Counted from the stretch's first letter, positions 11,961 to 24,851 are shown. The stretch: DNA of 64,000 nucleotides from Hericium rajendrae (GCA_033439255.1 CM065884.1:372001-436000), one strand, 5' to 3'. The notes: a model not told the origin generated them from the sequence alone. Numbers and translations are program-made.

Positions 11961-12663
11961 CTACTTCTTTTTGACGGCCTTTATTCTAATGGTCTCGTCG
12001 CCAACAAAGATACCCTAAACATCGACACGCTCTCAGTAAGACGTGACATCCAAAAATGAGCGAACGTACCTTGCCCTTATACGGCTCTGGCCGCCTCCAC
12101 CTGCGCACCTTCGCAGCAAACAGGCCCAGCTTGTGCTTATCCGTGCAGCTCAGCACAATCTTCGTCGCAGATGGCACCTCCGCCTTGATGTGCTCCGGCA
12201 CGGGCACAAGCACTGAATGGCTAAAACCGAGCTTCATGTTCAAGCGCATGCCGCTCCCACCGCCTTCCTTCCCGCGCGGATCCTCCTCGAGTGCTGCACG
12301 ATAACCGACGCCGACGAGGTAGAGCGGGACGGTGAAGCCCTCGGTCATGCCGACAATCGCGTTGTTGATGAGCGTACGCGTGAGTCCCCACATCGAGCGC
12401 TGCTTCTTCTCCTCCGCGTTCTGCACGCTGAGAGCGAGAACTCCCGTCGAAGGATAAGCAACGGTCATATAAGGCTCCAGGGGAACCGAAGTGCTGCCGA
12501 GAGGGCCTTGGACACCAATGGACGTGAGCGTGGGGGTTATTGTGACATTGGGCGGGATGGTGATGGGGGCTTTGCCGATGTTGGAGGTGTGACCGCACGC
12601 AACGGCGCTGGAGGTGAATGCGCGCGATACGCTCGCCAGGCGCTGGAGTGGCCGAGAGAACAT
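11961..12663 (-). CDS. MRPL6: Mitochondrial large-subunit ribosomal protein uL6m
   Basis: Exons 12070-12663 and 11961-12014 are joined across a 55-nt intron. The N-terminus MFSRPLQRLASVSRAFTSSA is an Arg/Ser-rich mitochondrial presequence. The mature part begins SNIGKAPITIPPNVTI, the standard start of the uL6 first domain. It continues through RTLINNAIVGMTEGF, YLVGVGYRA and KLGFSHSV to the C-terminal signature of uL6 (KHKLGLFAAKVRRWRRPEPYKGK, split by the intron, then GIFVGDETIRIKAVKKK). The Met was chosen because upstream in-frame sequence lacks a presequence character and runs into the REV1 promoter. Role: 23S-like rRNA binding in the mitoribosome. Confidence 0.93.
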
Positions 12664-12961
12664 GAGTATGAGCGCGGTCGCTGTCGGCGACAGCGACGAA
12701 AGCAAGAATTGGCCACGGCGAGTGCCGAATCGGAGCTTGAAGTGGTCCGGGCTTGTTACGATGCTCACTTCCTGTCGTCGCTCTTGCTTTCCCCCACTCC
12801 CCCCATCCTCTCCCAATTCATAGCGCTGAAGGAACCCTTCAGATGGTGAACTGGAAAGACGATGATTAGGCACTCTACACATACTTGTCGACTGCGAAGC
12901 TCTTCTCTGCGCAGGTAGCAATCACATCAAGACGTTGTATTCATCCACGAGCAAGGGAAAG
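12664..12961. promoter_or_regulatory. Shared divergent promoter region, uL6m / REV1
   Basis: The 298 bp between two divergent start codons must contain both promoters. No TATA box or named operator is evident. A pyrimidine-rich segment lies near 12780-12815. Confidence 0.6.
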
Positions 12962-15900
12962 ATGCCTTCGTCTTTGCATCCCACAACCAGTCATTCATCT
13001 GACTTCTACTACTCCGATGATTCTTCATTTCTGGAAGCGCTCGCCAACGCTCACTTCTCAGGAGGAGCTGCGGGCACTGACCCTCAAATCGAGGATGAGG
13101 ACGAGCCAAAAGTGTGCCTTCAAACTGATACCAGCAGCGACGCGGAGCCACCACCGTGTGCCCAGCCGCCCAGAAAACGTTCACGTTCCTCAGATATCGA
13201 AGACGATGATGTTACACACAGATCCGCCTTACCTGCGCTCACAAACGCTGATGGAACATCGTACATGGATACAGACACCTATGGGGCAGCGCATTTTGGT
13301 GATTTCGGAGAATACATGAGCAGGAAGCGTGCCAAGTTGCAGGTGCAGAATACCGGGATTAATGATTGTGGAGAGCAAAGCACGGGGAAGAGTTTGATCT
13401 TCAAGGATGTGGCCATATATGTGAGCGCTCTATTGCTGTTCTGCCCAAAGAGTCAAGCTGACTGGAGTTGCCCGCTAGATTAACGGCTGGACTGAACCTT
13501 CTGTACAAGATTTGCGTACGCTCATCATTGAGCATGGCGGCATCTTCCATGCCTATCTCGACAAGAAAGCACTCGTGTAGGTATCTGTTGTCTGCATATA
13601 AGGATGATTTAATGACCTTGTTTCGATTCAGGACTCACATTATAACATGTTCACTTACGCCAGCCAAGATTCGCGAATTTCAGCATATGAAAGTTGTCAA
13701 ACCTGATTGGCTGGTCGAAAGCGTCAAGGCAGGATACCTTCTTCCATGGCAAGATTTCATTTTTCGTGCTGGTCCCCGCGTGGATGAGTCACAAGGACGC
13801 AAGGCAGCTCAGACATCCCTGCAAGGCTTTGCCGCCCCTAAGAATGCGAAACCGAAGGCTCCGGAGACAGAAGAAACTGCACACTCATCTGACATGTTAT
13901 GGAACTCAAGTCAAGCTGACATTGACATGCTTCCGACATCCTTCGATCTTTCTCAAGATGAGGGTACACTGCCGACAACCCCCAGAAAGCGTAGTGATCT
14001 CAGTGCATTTATCCCGCATTCCACGGACCCCGGCTCACCCGCGCATGCGGCGAAGATCCCAGACTACGCGTCGCGAAAGTCGAACGAGAATGCGGCACGC
14101 GTGATGGCCAATCCGGCATGGCGTGCTGCGCATACGTCGGTAGCGCCAGACTTCATCGAGGGCTTCTATAAGAACTCGCGACTGCACCATTTGTCAACAT
14201 GGAAGGCGGAACTGAAGACGCTTGTTGCGGAGGCGCAGGAACATGCAGAGCGTGGGGCAGTGCCGGGTCGTGCTGGCGGGCCGGACGGAGGAGTGAGTAT
14301 GCGCGGTGCGGAGCTTGTGTTGAAGAATCCTCTGAAAGGCAAGGGGAAGGAGAAGGCTGAGAAGGACAAGGATCGGGTGATCATGCATTGCGATTTTGAT
14401 GCATTTTTCGTGTCAGCGGGATTGGTAGGAAGGCCAGAACTGAAAGGAAAGCCCATCGTGGTCTGTCATTCGCAAGGAGCACAGGGAGGAGCGACCAGTA
14501 CGAGCGAGATTGCGAGTGCGAGTTATGAAGCAAGGAAGTTTGGGATCAAGAATGGAATGAGGTATGGACTTGCAAGGCATCTCGACTGAGATTCATGCTG
14601 ATATCCCTTTCAGTCTACAACAGGCTCGTAAATTATGCCCACAAGTACAAACTATACCTTATGAATTTGAGAGGTACGTTCTTTGATCGTGACATGATAT
14701 CGGCAGCGACTGACTAGATCCGGCAGATACAAAGAGTTCTCACTCAAATTTTATACTATTCTGATGTTACATGCCGATGACTTGCAAGCCGTGTCTGTCG
14801 ATGAAGTTCTCATTGAAGTTACGTCTACTGTATCGCAAATACGAGTCGTGCGCACAGACGGCCGGGACGACGATGAACGACCAGATGATGCCGCCAAGCA
14901 GTTAGCTGAATCCATTCGCACACAGGTCAGGGAGGCCACAGACTGCGAAGGTACGCCTTGTATCCTATACAAGAGTCTGCGTTGTCTCACGAATCTCACA
15001 GTGAGCATCGGTATCGCCCACAACCCAATGTTGGCCCGTCTCGCCACGAAACGCGCCAAGCCAGCAGGATCTTACCATCTCCGTCTGGAGGAGCTTCCCA
15101 CATTTCTTTCTGGACTGGACATACAGGACCTCCACGGCTTTGGGTGGTCCACGCGTGAGAAGGCGCAGGAGAAGTTCGGCGCGACGAACCTCGGCGAGCT
15201 TGCGAAGCGTAGTAAGGCGATACTGTGCGAGGCGCTGGGTAAGGGTACGGGCGAGACCCTGTACAATGCGATACGCGGCATTGACGAACGCAAGCTGGAG
15301 AGCGATAAACCCAGGCGTTCCGTGTCGTGCGAGATCAATGTGAGTGCGATGAATGTCGGGCTTTATTCAATCCTTACTGACGGTGTTTGGCAGTATGGCA
15401 TTCGGTTTGAGAGCAACGAACAGGCAGAGACATTTATATTCCAGATGGCAGAGGAGGTCACACGACGGTTGAACGCTGTGAACATGAAAGGGAAATCGTT
15501 GACGCTGAAGGTCTTGAAGAGGGATCCATCCGCACCTGTCGAACCGCCAAAGGTATTTGGTCTCAGTATCTTCAAAGCTGGGCTTAGCTCACAACCTGTC
15601 TCAGTTCATGGGACACGGTCTCTGTCTCTGGTACAACAGACAGTCAGCTTTGGCTGGTTCGAACGGTCGTGCGACGGACGATGACAAAGTCATAGGCGCT
15701 CTGGCCTGGAAACTGTTGAAGTCGCTGGACATACCGCCACATGAACTTCGTGGCCTTGGTATTCAGATCCAGAAACTAGAAGCTGAAGGCACACCAGAGC
15801 CGGAGCCGGGTCAAGCTCGACTGCCCTTCAAGCCAGTCGAAAGCTCTCAAAAGGCGGGGCCAAGCAAGCAAGCTTCTGTCCCAGATATTCGCGTCGTCTC

Positions 15901-16906
15901 CCCCTCTCAAGACGGCATACAGAGAGACGGCCTTCCGCAGGTAGCGGACGGCACAAACCTCGACTTGCCGTCCTTCTCCCAGGTCGATATGGCTGTGTTC
16001 GACGCTTTGCCAGATGATGTACGCCAAGAACTTGAGGCAGAGTACAAACGTCGTTCGGCCTCGCCCGCTCTCGCGGTGGAAGCCCCAGGGCGATCAGTGT
16101 CTTCTGCTCCAGCTGGAGTCAAGTCTCCTACAGGACTTCGCGTCAAGGGCGTCCAATCGAACCTAGCTCGCATCACACTCCAGCTTGCACCACGATCGAA
16201 ACCCACGGTTACCATTGCTAAAGATAGGCTCTTCCGTGTCGGCCGTTCCTCGGTGCGCATTCGCGAAGCCGAACTGCTCAAACTCGGTATAGACCCCACC
16301 GTGTTCGCGGTGCTTCCGCCTGACGTCCAGCGCGAGCAGATCGCCCAGGCACGCGTCAGCAAGGCAAAAGGATTTTTCGTCTCAGTCAAGCCCCTGCGGG
16401 CCATGAAACCGCCGAAGCGGGTCAAGGCCGACTCGAAGTATCCGCCCGCCGAGATCATCCCCCCGCCCCCGCCGCCCAAGGCGCAATTCGTCGCGCCGCC
16501 CGTGCTGAGGCAGCCCGGTGCGGAGAAGGGGCAGATGCTCGCGTTCTGGGAGGGCGAAGACATCCAGCGGCTCGTCGAGCAGTGGGTCGAGGGCTTCAGC
16601 GAGCACGCGCCGCACCGCAAGGACGTGGAGTACTTCGCGAAGTTTTTGATCCGCTCGGTGGAGACGGACGCGGGCGTGGAGAAGGCGGTGGCCGTGATGC
16701 GCTGGTGGATGGTGCTGCTGCGCCGGGTGTGGGGTGTGTGGGAGTACGCGGGATGCGATTCGGAGAGCGATGATGAGCTGCGGGATGATCCGCGCCTGAC
16801 GTCCGAGAGGGTCGGGCGGGCGTGGTGGGATGCGTTCCGCGACGTGAAGAAGAGGATGGACGAAGTGACGAGGAAGAGGTTTGGGGGGACGCTTACGATC
16901 AAATGA
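12962..16906 (+). CDS. REV1: DNA repair protein REV1 (Y-family translesion polymerase)
   Basis: Multi-exon gene starting MPSSLHPTTS. A BRCT domain spans the junctions at 13421/13480 and 13577/13632 (INGWTEPSV, IIEHGGIFHAYL, THIITCSLTPAK, VKPDWLVESVKAG). The Y-family palm begins MHCDFDAFFVS (about 14380) with PIVVCHS, then SYEARKFGIKNGM, a second catalytic block SVDEVLIEV (about 14800) and SIGIAHNPMLARLATKRAKP. Helix-hairpin-helix and little-finger segments follow (DLHGFGWSTREKAQ, RRSVSCEIN, GKSLTLKVLKRD). Two ubiquitin-binding motifs are visible: FDALPDDVRQEL (about 16000) and PTVFAVLPPDVQRE (about 16295). A C-terminal REV1-type helical region ends GGTLTIK. REV1 inserts dCMP opposite lesions and scaffolds polymerase zeta. 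All core motifs are intact. Confidence 0.93.
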
Positions 16907-17986
16907 CCAATGGATGGGATTTATGACTTTTCTTTACGCGGTCCTGCGTCGTAAGAGCAAGATTCAAGGTCTGATGGTCGGGGTTCAGTATTCTCCCTCC
17001 ATCTATCACTTCATTCACAGATTAACGCGAAAAATAAAACGTCCAAAAACCCTTGCGAAAGCGGTTCTATCAAGATGACAATGGCAGGTAATGCGTAGAG
17101 CCTGCCATGGGTGATATTCTCCGGCACATGGTACGTCTTCATCCGGCGGATCTATGTGAACATTTGCGAATATTCCACAACTCTCCGCAGCAATTGTACA
17201 TGTTTCCACAAAGTCCCGGAATCGGAAAGTCCGGAGTCCGGTCGTCCGAGCGTCCGAGTCCGGTCGTCCGAACGTCCGAGTCCGACCGTCCGACCGTCCG
17301 GGCCTGGACAGACGGCTAGTCGATCGGGGCGAGATCTCGATCGGGGCTGCAATTACAGCGGCAGCCATGACGTAGTAATCGGGCAGCAGGGGCGCGATCG
17401 TGACCTTCAACAACGGTCATGTGATTGCGTCGCGTCGTCTGCACGTTGGTATCCTTCCCCCTTCTTCCTCCCCACTCCCCTTGCCCCCACCATCATTTCT
17501 CTCCTGCTGCTGCCCGCCGCCATACCCCTCTACATCTGTGTCCCATATCAGCCAGGCCTGATCCCTCTGTTCCACGCACAAACAGCCTAGGGCCACTTTC
17601 TGACCACCGGTACGCCTCCACTTCCTGCATGATGGATGTGGGCCTTCCACACTCTCTCCCATGTTCAACGTGTTTGCGTCCTTGTCCAATCAAGTGTGTC
17701 TACAACAACAGGAACGGAAATATAGGAAAACTTTACGTAAATGTATGATACCCTTTAGTTTTGACGACGTACCGTACCGGCGTGTGTGCTTTTCGTCCAA
17801 CTAATATTGTCACCACAGTGCTATCGGGCTCGCGCATCTGGTGGTCATTGCCAGTTCTTTCGATTCATAAAGTCTCCTTCTACGTCTCCTTCTACGTCAC
17901 CCAGCCTATCTACCAGTTCGGTAGACATCCGTAACAGCACGGACGACGCCACCAGTCTAGACAGCGACCATAGCACTGGAGTGATC
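16907..17986. other. Intergenic, mostly unassigned
   Basis: About 1.1 kb between REV1 and the Cys/His-module gene. It contains the CGTCCGA minisatellite described separately and pyrimidine-rich stretches at 17455-17530. No further coding sequence is supported. Confidence 0.5.
17229..17302. repeat. CGTCCGA-type minisatellite
   Basis: Imperfect tandem copies of an 8-11-bp motif (GTCCGAG, GTCCGGTC, CGTCCGAC). The complementary-strand form of the same motif recurs at 48619-48686. Confidence 0.75.
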
Positions 17987-20327
17987 ATGCCTGGTAAGCG
18001 AGAGTGCGCATACACAGGCTGCGATAACACCCGGATCAACAAGAATTGCATACATCAGTTCTGCGCTCCGCATTGCCGTGCCAATGGCGGATGCGATGTG
18101 CACAAATCTTCAGCTCGAGCATCTACTCAGCCTGGGGTGCCCTCACAGCCTGCACCCCTGGCATCCTCATCTTTGCCTGGTCCTTCTAGATCCACTAGTG
18201 CTGTTCCTGGAGGGCCCCCTCCAGTACCGGCAGCACCTTCTGTCGCACAGGCAGTGCCATTTGCACCACAGCTACGGCAATCGCAGCCTCCTGCATTTCG
18301 TACGCCGCACCTCCAATCTCGTAACGCACCATCCTTTGTCCGCTTGGATGTTACCCCTGCCTCTCCAGCTCGTAACGCCCATGAGTCGCCAGTGCGGTTG
18401 AATGTTACCCCTGCATCTCCAGCTCATAACGCCCGCGAGTCACCATCTACCTCATTGGTCACCAATTCGGCACAATCTCCTTCAATCTATGCAACACCTC
18501 GTGAGCTACCAGGGCCATCTGGGACACGAGGGCAGAACGTCCTTCTTCCAGCCTCTGCAGCTCCTCTGCAGCCAACGCAGCCGAAGCCAACGCAGCCGAA
18601 GCCAATGCAGCCGAAGCCAATGCAGCCGAAGCCAACGCAGCCGCCGACAATGGAAAAACGGTATATGAAGCGGTCGTTCGAGGACCAGCACAATATGGAG
18701 CAGGAACTTCACGAGGAACAACGTCGACGTGACCAGGAGCAGCTCGCGAATGCTCGTCTATCCAAACAGAATGTAGTCATCTATGGCTGGCCTCAGGTAC
18801 GTCTTGCCTTCGCCTTCACCTCCCTAGTCTAGTCGGACTGAGGGAGATCACCAGAACGGTTCTCCGGTCCTCCATGAGACGCAGGACTACATATGGCCTA
18901 ACCTAGCTGTCACACCTGCTGTCCTTGCCAAGGTGGACATCAGAGAGGGTGCCATTCAGCGCTTCAATCCCTTTCTCAAGCGCTGGGTCAACATCGATCG
19001 TGGCTATGTCATCTCCCTGGACAAGCTCAAGGACCCGGCTATCTTTGTTCGCCGAGAAGGTGTGACTGATGCTCATGGTCTAGAGGAAGCTGTACAGCAG
19101 CATACGCCATCTGTGTCCAAGGGGCAGACACCTACGACGTCTGGGAGTGGGTTGGGACTCTTCTTTGAGCAGCTTCCGCAGGAGAGGGCCGCTGTTCGTC
19201 AGGTACTTGCTGCTGCTGGTATGGAGGCAAACAAGACACGGAGGGGCAAGACAGTGAAGGCTCCAGAGTTCCGTTCCGCTATGGCAGAGCTGCCATCTCA
19301 GACCCCACTCATGCCCACCATTCTATCTGCCGCTGCGGCTAATATGCCAACCGTTCCTGTTCCGCCTCACAGTGCTTCTCAGCAGCCCACTCCTCATGCA
19401 GTTACACCGCTGGCTATTCATCCTGCCTTCAGCAGCCCAGGCCCAGATTCTCCACCTCGCCTTAGTGCGGCAGAAAAGGGCAAAGCACGGGCTCACACTG
19501 TGGTCGTTGATGGTAGCGTTCCAGATAGGCTTTCTCAGGCCTACCCTCAAGGCCGCGGTCAGACTGCCCCTGTTCCAGCGTTTCATCGCATTCCTACCCC
19601 CCTTCCAGCATCAGGAGAGCAGCGTCGTGTTCCTACCCCCCTTCCAGCATCAGGAGAGCAGCCGCATGAGTCTCGTCACTTTCCTACCCCCCAGCTGTTG
19701 CCAGAGGTCATTGAGATCTCCTCAGATTCTGATTCTGATGATGGTCCACCTCCTTCAAAGCGTCAGAAGCAGTTCATCGACATTGTGGACCCAACCAGTC
19801 CCAATGTAATTGAGCTCACCTCGGTTTCTGGAGTCTCGTCTCCGTCCCTCTCTGAGGCTGTGGACGTCGATGTCAAGCCCACACATCTGATGCCGTCTGC
19901 GTCTCCTTCCGTCTTCACTCCAAGATCGTCCCCTTCACCGCCAGAGCCTTCAGCACCAGCCTGCTCCAAGGCTGTGAAGGCTTCAACAAGTATCCGACAA
20001 CGACGGACAGCAGGCTTCAATAAATCTAGAGAAAAGGCGAATAAGTGGCCGCAAGCATATTACGCCTGTGATGTCGTAGCAACGTACCGATACTGCCTCA
20101 AAGATCCAGAGGAGACTCAAGAAAGCAAACCTGGAACGGTCAAGGAGAGGTTTGAGGCCGTGGTAGGCAAGCGCTGGGTCCATGGTACATTCTACGACAA
20201 CTGGACTCGATGGAGCAACGCGCCGCAGTCCCTTCGGGAGAAATTTGAAGACGCTGGGAGGACCGAGGAGGGTATGTGGTCGAAGTTCATGGAAGAGTCT
20301 CTTGAGATCCTTAACCGTCAAGCTTGA
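17987..20327 (+). CDS. Cys/His-module protein with SUMO-interacting-like motifs, convergent with the TET/JBP gene
   Basis: Two exons (17987-18796 and 18855-20327) give about 760 residues. The extreme N-terminus carries a compact metal-binding-like cluster: C7, C12, C21, C26, H29, C30, C36 and H39, i.e. C-x4-C-x8-C-x4-C-x2-H-C-x5-C-x2-H. A long Pro/Ser/Thr-rich linker follows, with QPKP repeats (about 18570-18645) and a duplicated PTPLPASGEQ block (about 19595-19660). Two hydrophobic-then-acidic motifs, VIEISSDSDSDD (about 19710) and NVIELTSVS (about 19803), resemble SUMO-interacting motifs. A C-terminal region rich in aromatic and charged residues reads KWPQAYYACDVV and GKRWVHGTFYDNWTRW. I do not recognise a named family. 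The same cluster occurs in the protein downstream of the KDZ transposase at 36566, suggesting a transposon-linked accessory factor (inference). Confidence 0.75.
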
Positions 20328-20515
20328 ACCTTGTTCCTCGGTCTGACATCTTTTGGTACATCCTATTTTTTTTGTCGTTTTGTTTTTCAGATCTTGTATC
20401 CGTAGCACATCATTATGTATAAACCACCTTTTTTTGAGAATAAGTTGCGTCACTGTTACTCACACCATCGCATGACGTGAGCTACGATATGTCGAAAGGA
20501 CTAAGTGAATATACT
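20328..20515. other. Convergent intergenic gap
   Basis: A 188-bp gap between two stop codons of convergent genes. It contains T-rich stretches at 20360-20390 compatible with 3' UTR or termination, with nothing else visible. Confidence 0.5.
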
Positions 20516-23500
20516 CTAGTAGATTACGTGACTCCAGCTGTTTTTACCCTCGGCCCACTTATCCATTTCTCTGTCATTTGCAAGAACAAATGATGCACGA
20601 GTACCTTCATAAGGAAGATTAAAATGAGTTGTTCTGTTCGACTGAAAGCCCGCCAGATCAGCGTTCCTCAGGTCGACAACCAAACCTTGTTCGTACAGCA
20701 CAAGCTGTCCTCCAGTAAACTGACCAATTGGAATAACCAAACAAAAGTCTTTGTCCTTGCCGTCGCGATGTCCGTTGGAAGAGATATTGAGATTGATGAC
20801 CAGGCTGAGAAAAGGAGGAGCAGGTGGCTGAGTATGTACCGGAAGAAGATGAGCTTCATAGGAATGAGACTTGTACTGCTCTGGGAGGTATCGCTTCATC
20901 TGATGTTGTGAACAGTAAGGGCACCGTGTGTTATAGAGGAGAAAAACTCTTACTGTCAGCTCAATCCAAGAAAACAAGTCCTTGAAGACGTCCTCCACCA
21001 GACTCAAGACGTCTGCATATTCTGACATCTCTCTGGAGCCATACGGAAGGAACTGCGACCGATTTGTTCGAGCAACATCAGCACGAACCAAATTGTACGG
21101 CAAGGCATCCACTGGAGTCCCGTCGCCCTAGATCAGACGTTTGAGATTAAGCATCAACTGAGATTGGGGTAATTGTGTGTATGCGTACCTTGGTAGTATG
21201 GCGATTATAGAACGAGAAATGATAGCTCTCATACCGCAGGTCTGGTCCAGCGTCTCTAGAGTTGCGAGCTGCCAGCTCATACTGGAACAGGAGTTGCATG
21301 TTGGGATATAGGACATCTTTGATCGAGGACGGCATTGCATTTGACAGAAACAAGAGGAGCGAGCCATCTGAATTCTCCAATCGTAAGTAATTTCTATAAA
21401 TCAGCACAATCAGCCACGTAGATATTGGATAGCAAACAAGATACGTATGGCACAATGTGAGAGGAGAAAGCAATATAATCCTTATTGCTACGCCTTCTGC
21501 CTTGGTCGTAAGCAACCAAGAGCTATGTTTATATGTATGCGAGTCAGATCGCTGCTGAATCCAATGTGACAACAATAAGAACATACCTTCTGTCTCAAAT
21601 CATCCACAGATATTGCAGGGGATGCCAATGCCTTTGCAGCAGCGCCGCGTTGCTTCTCTGTCCACCGAAAACTACTATCCCAGTTAGAATCAGTCTTTTT
21701 CTTCTTATTGCAAAGGAGATTCCAATTGTAGGACGTCTTGATGACCTCAAGAGTGTCAAGAAAGGACGAGGAGCACAGACCCTGATGAGGAAGCGTCAAC
21801 GACACATTATCCAAGGGGAGAGTGGCAAGGGATGTATAAGATGTAGCTGTTGAAGAACAAGAGGAAGATGATGATGATGCTCCTGAAATATGACGAGCAA
21901 TCACGTCATCAACAGTCATTGTCTGCTGTGCTTGGAGCAAAGGGATCGCATTGTTGACGCTCCAGGATGTCATATTCCGCTGAGGGAATAAAAATGAGCT
22001 GAAGACCAGAACATTGTTTAGCCAGGGAAAAGAATACCGAATCATTCACATCACGTACTTGAAAGGTATAGTTGAGAAGAAGATGTCCGACGTCTCGAAG
22101 CTAGTTGCATCCATGTAGGGCGGCAAAGGCCATGTTGAAGTGTCCTCATGCGAAAAGAGTCCCCGCAGATCCAAAGGAATCAGGCCACGGAGACGGTTGA
22201 TGGCAGGAACAATACGTTGGCAGATAATCTGCCCTACAGGCATATTGGACGGAGGGGATCGCAGCAGAACTCCAATGTTCTGAGCAGTTGCCGAACTGAA
22301 ACTGTGGACCTTTTCTCGATGTTGAAGCCCAGCTACGAGCACAAGAGCATAGATGGTCCCTACCAACAAGTTACTTTCGGCACAGCACATGAGCATACCT
22401 GGCTATGACTCACCTCCAGCTGCAATCAATGCGTACTTCGTACCCTTGAGATGCCAATCGTTGAAGGTATTATGAGTCACCCTGTCCAAGTGAGGCACGT
22501 TTGCGATCAGACGCTCAAACAGGTGTGACTTATTCATGGTAGGATATAATAAAAGGAGACTGGATAAATGATCTCGTAAGGTCACTGCAAGCTAACAAAA
22601 GAAAAGCATGACAAGAACCCACCGTTCGGTCTTGATAACAAACTGCATTAAGCTCAACATAGTCGCAAAGCTAAGTCCAACATTGGTGCTCGTAGCCGCC
22701 CAGCACTGGGCCGCAACATTCTGAAAGTCTTGTTCTGGCGACAGCGATCGACCCGCAACATATTGCGCAGATACTGTCCGAACAGAGTCTGCCCAGACCT
22801 CCAGAATATCAAGGCTTTCAGCCTTTGCATGCTGAACGGACTGAGCTCCCTCTCCGGCTGCCTGCCACGCACCAAGCAGAGCAAGGAAGCTCGATGCATT
22901 GGAGTCGGCAACGAAGGCTTTGTTGGCCGTCCGCTGCCAGTTTGCTGGCCTCCCTGGTGGAACGCCCCCTCGCGGGCATGGTGAAGGAACTCGCGGCGGC
23001 AATTCACCTCCCCAAAAACTGCCTGCTACGGCCCCACTTTGATTTCCTCCACGAGAACGCAAGTTATACGGTTTGGCACGTACATTGCCTGACGACGCTG
23101 CGCGGACAGGCCCCGGCCCAGCAGGCTCATCCCGCTCGGACATCTCATCTTCGCCGTCTTCATCATGAACCCATCGTTGGGGCTCTTGGGGCTCCGGTTC
23201 GTGTTCGCTCTGCTCCAATGACTGGTCTTCGATGTGGTGTTCGTCAAGCTGGAACGGCTCCTGGAGATTCGTCATCGACGGAAGAGCCAGTGGTTCCAAA
23301 CTGAGAGGACTCCATGTCAGGGGGGTCGAGGTGAGAGGACATGACCATGGAACAAGACGCAAAGGTTGGGCGACGGTGCTACAGCCGTGTGCACGAATGT
23401 CGGTCTCAACGTGCAAGGTGGATGCCAGGAGCTGTAAACTATTCAGAAAGCACAAAATTAGCTAGACAACATCCAAGATAAACATAGCCACATACTCAGA

Positions 23501-23884
23501 GCCTGACCCAGAGTCCTGCGAAGCAGCATGCGACGCTAACAAGACCAGTGCAAGGACAACCTCTTCCTCCCCTTCTATAGCTGGCCCAGCATGCCTATTG
23601 CGCAGGTCGTTGATAAGGCACAGTGTACGCGCCAGGAGGGCGGATGAGATAAATGGCATGGGAGAGGGAGTGGGAAGAGCAGGACCTGAGATGCGAGATG
23701 CGAGATGCGAGACGCAGAAGACCAGCCAAGGCCAGCCAGACGCGTCACGATGCGCAGCGTGGGAAAGATACTGGGCACCCCAGAGACATTTCCACGGCCA
23801 GTTAGCTGCAGAGGAGACAGTGAAGTTTAGCTGCTGGAGGAGACATTTGCGTCTGTGGCAAATGTCTGTGGACTTCCTGGTCAA
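20516..23884 (-). CDS. TET/JBP-type 2OG-Fe(II) dioxygenase (5' end unclear)
   Basis: Multi-exon minus-strand gene. The C-terminal exon holds a double-stranded beta-helix dioxygenase core. The metal motif H-x-D is in NGHRDGKDKDF (codons about 20762-20770). The strand CLVIPIGQFTGGQLVLYEQG follows, the distal His is in TTHFN (20624-20626) and the 2OG-binding Arg is in TRASFVL (about 20598). This matches the fungal TET/JBP family, which oxidises 5-methylpyrimidines and is known to be expanded with KDZ transposons in Agaricomycetes. Upstream exons encode Ser-rich and charged regions and a probable N-terminal exon at about 23496-23870 (AIEGEEEVVLALVLL). That exon joins the next with a clean frame across about 23439-23495. 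No ATG was found upstream of about 23870, where a gene X copy begins, so the 5' end may be lost. Intermediate exon edges are approximate. Confidence 0.8.
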
Positions 23885-24851
23885 TGCAAGACACTAACGC
23901 GACCAGTTGCTAAAGAGAATCAATGCGTCGTAATGCGTTGTTCGAAGATCGAAACGACATGCTCTATCTAGTTAACAAAGATAATACTCGTTATGCGCAC
24001 AAGCAGGAGGAAGCTCAGTTAATAGTCGCATGGGCAAGGATGGGAGGACACCATGTGTAGAGATAAAAGAATCTTGGTAAAAAGCTATTAGCTTCAACTC
24101 ACGATCTAGGTACTCTTCTTGCTTCAAACACAGCAGTGACGACTCCAAGGCCCCAGGAAACCTCTTCCATGAGGACATTATGACCCTAAGGTCCTCGAAC
24201 CATAGCATTCTATCCCGCCAATCCCGCTTCTGGCACCCGTATTCGTGGCCTACGATAACGTCACCGTAGTTGGGACCGTCTGGCCAAACCTTCTTCCTTT
24301 GCTCGGCCCGCCTGCTCCGTCGATCCTCGTCCCATTCTGCAGCTGAGATTTGTTGTTCGTCATGATGTTCAAACTCCCAAAAGATATGAGCCATGTTGAG
24401 CTTGTACAGGATAGTCGCACGTATAACTGGATGATTAGATATAGACGGGTTGGCGACACAACCACAAGAAAGCGGGCGATTAATGAATCCCATGCCAAGA
24501 CTGCCTGAAAACAGAGAGCCAAAGAATTGATCGGAGCCGTGGGCCCAAAATTTGTCCGGTTCGTATGGTAGGTGGTCTTTGGGCCACAGGCGCTTCCAGT
24601 GACTGTCGCCTAAAAAGGAACACCACTCCGACGGCGAAAATGTAAGGTTGCGGTCTTGAATGCGCCGGAAGCCCCAGCATCGTGCCAAACAATACCAATG
24701 ATAGAAGAACGTATTTCTGGTCTTCTCTTCTGCTGGGCCCCAGAACAGGTGGATCGGTGGTAAATGATATCGCCATCCGCAAGTCAGTTCCTTTTCCATG
24801 AAAATGGGCACCGTATTTGGAGTGGATGTGGCCCAGGTCTCGATGACGCTG

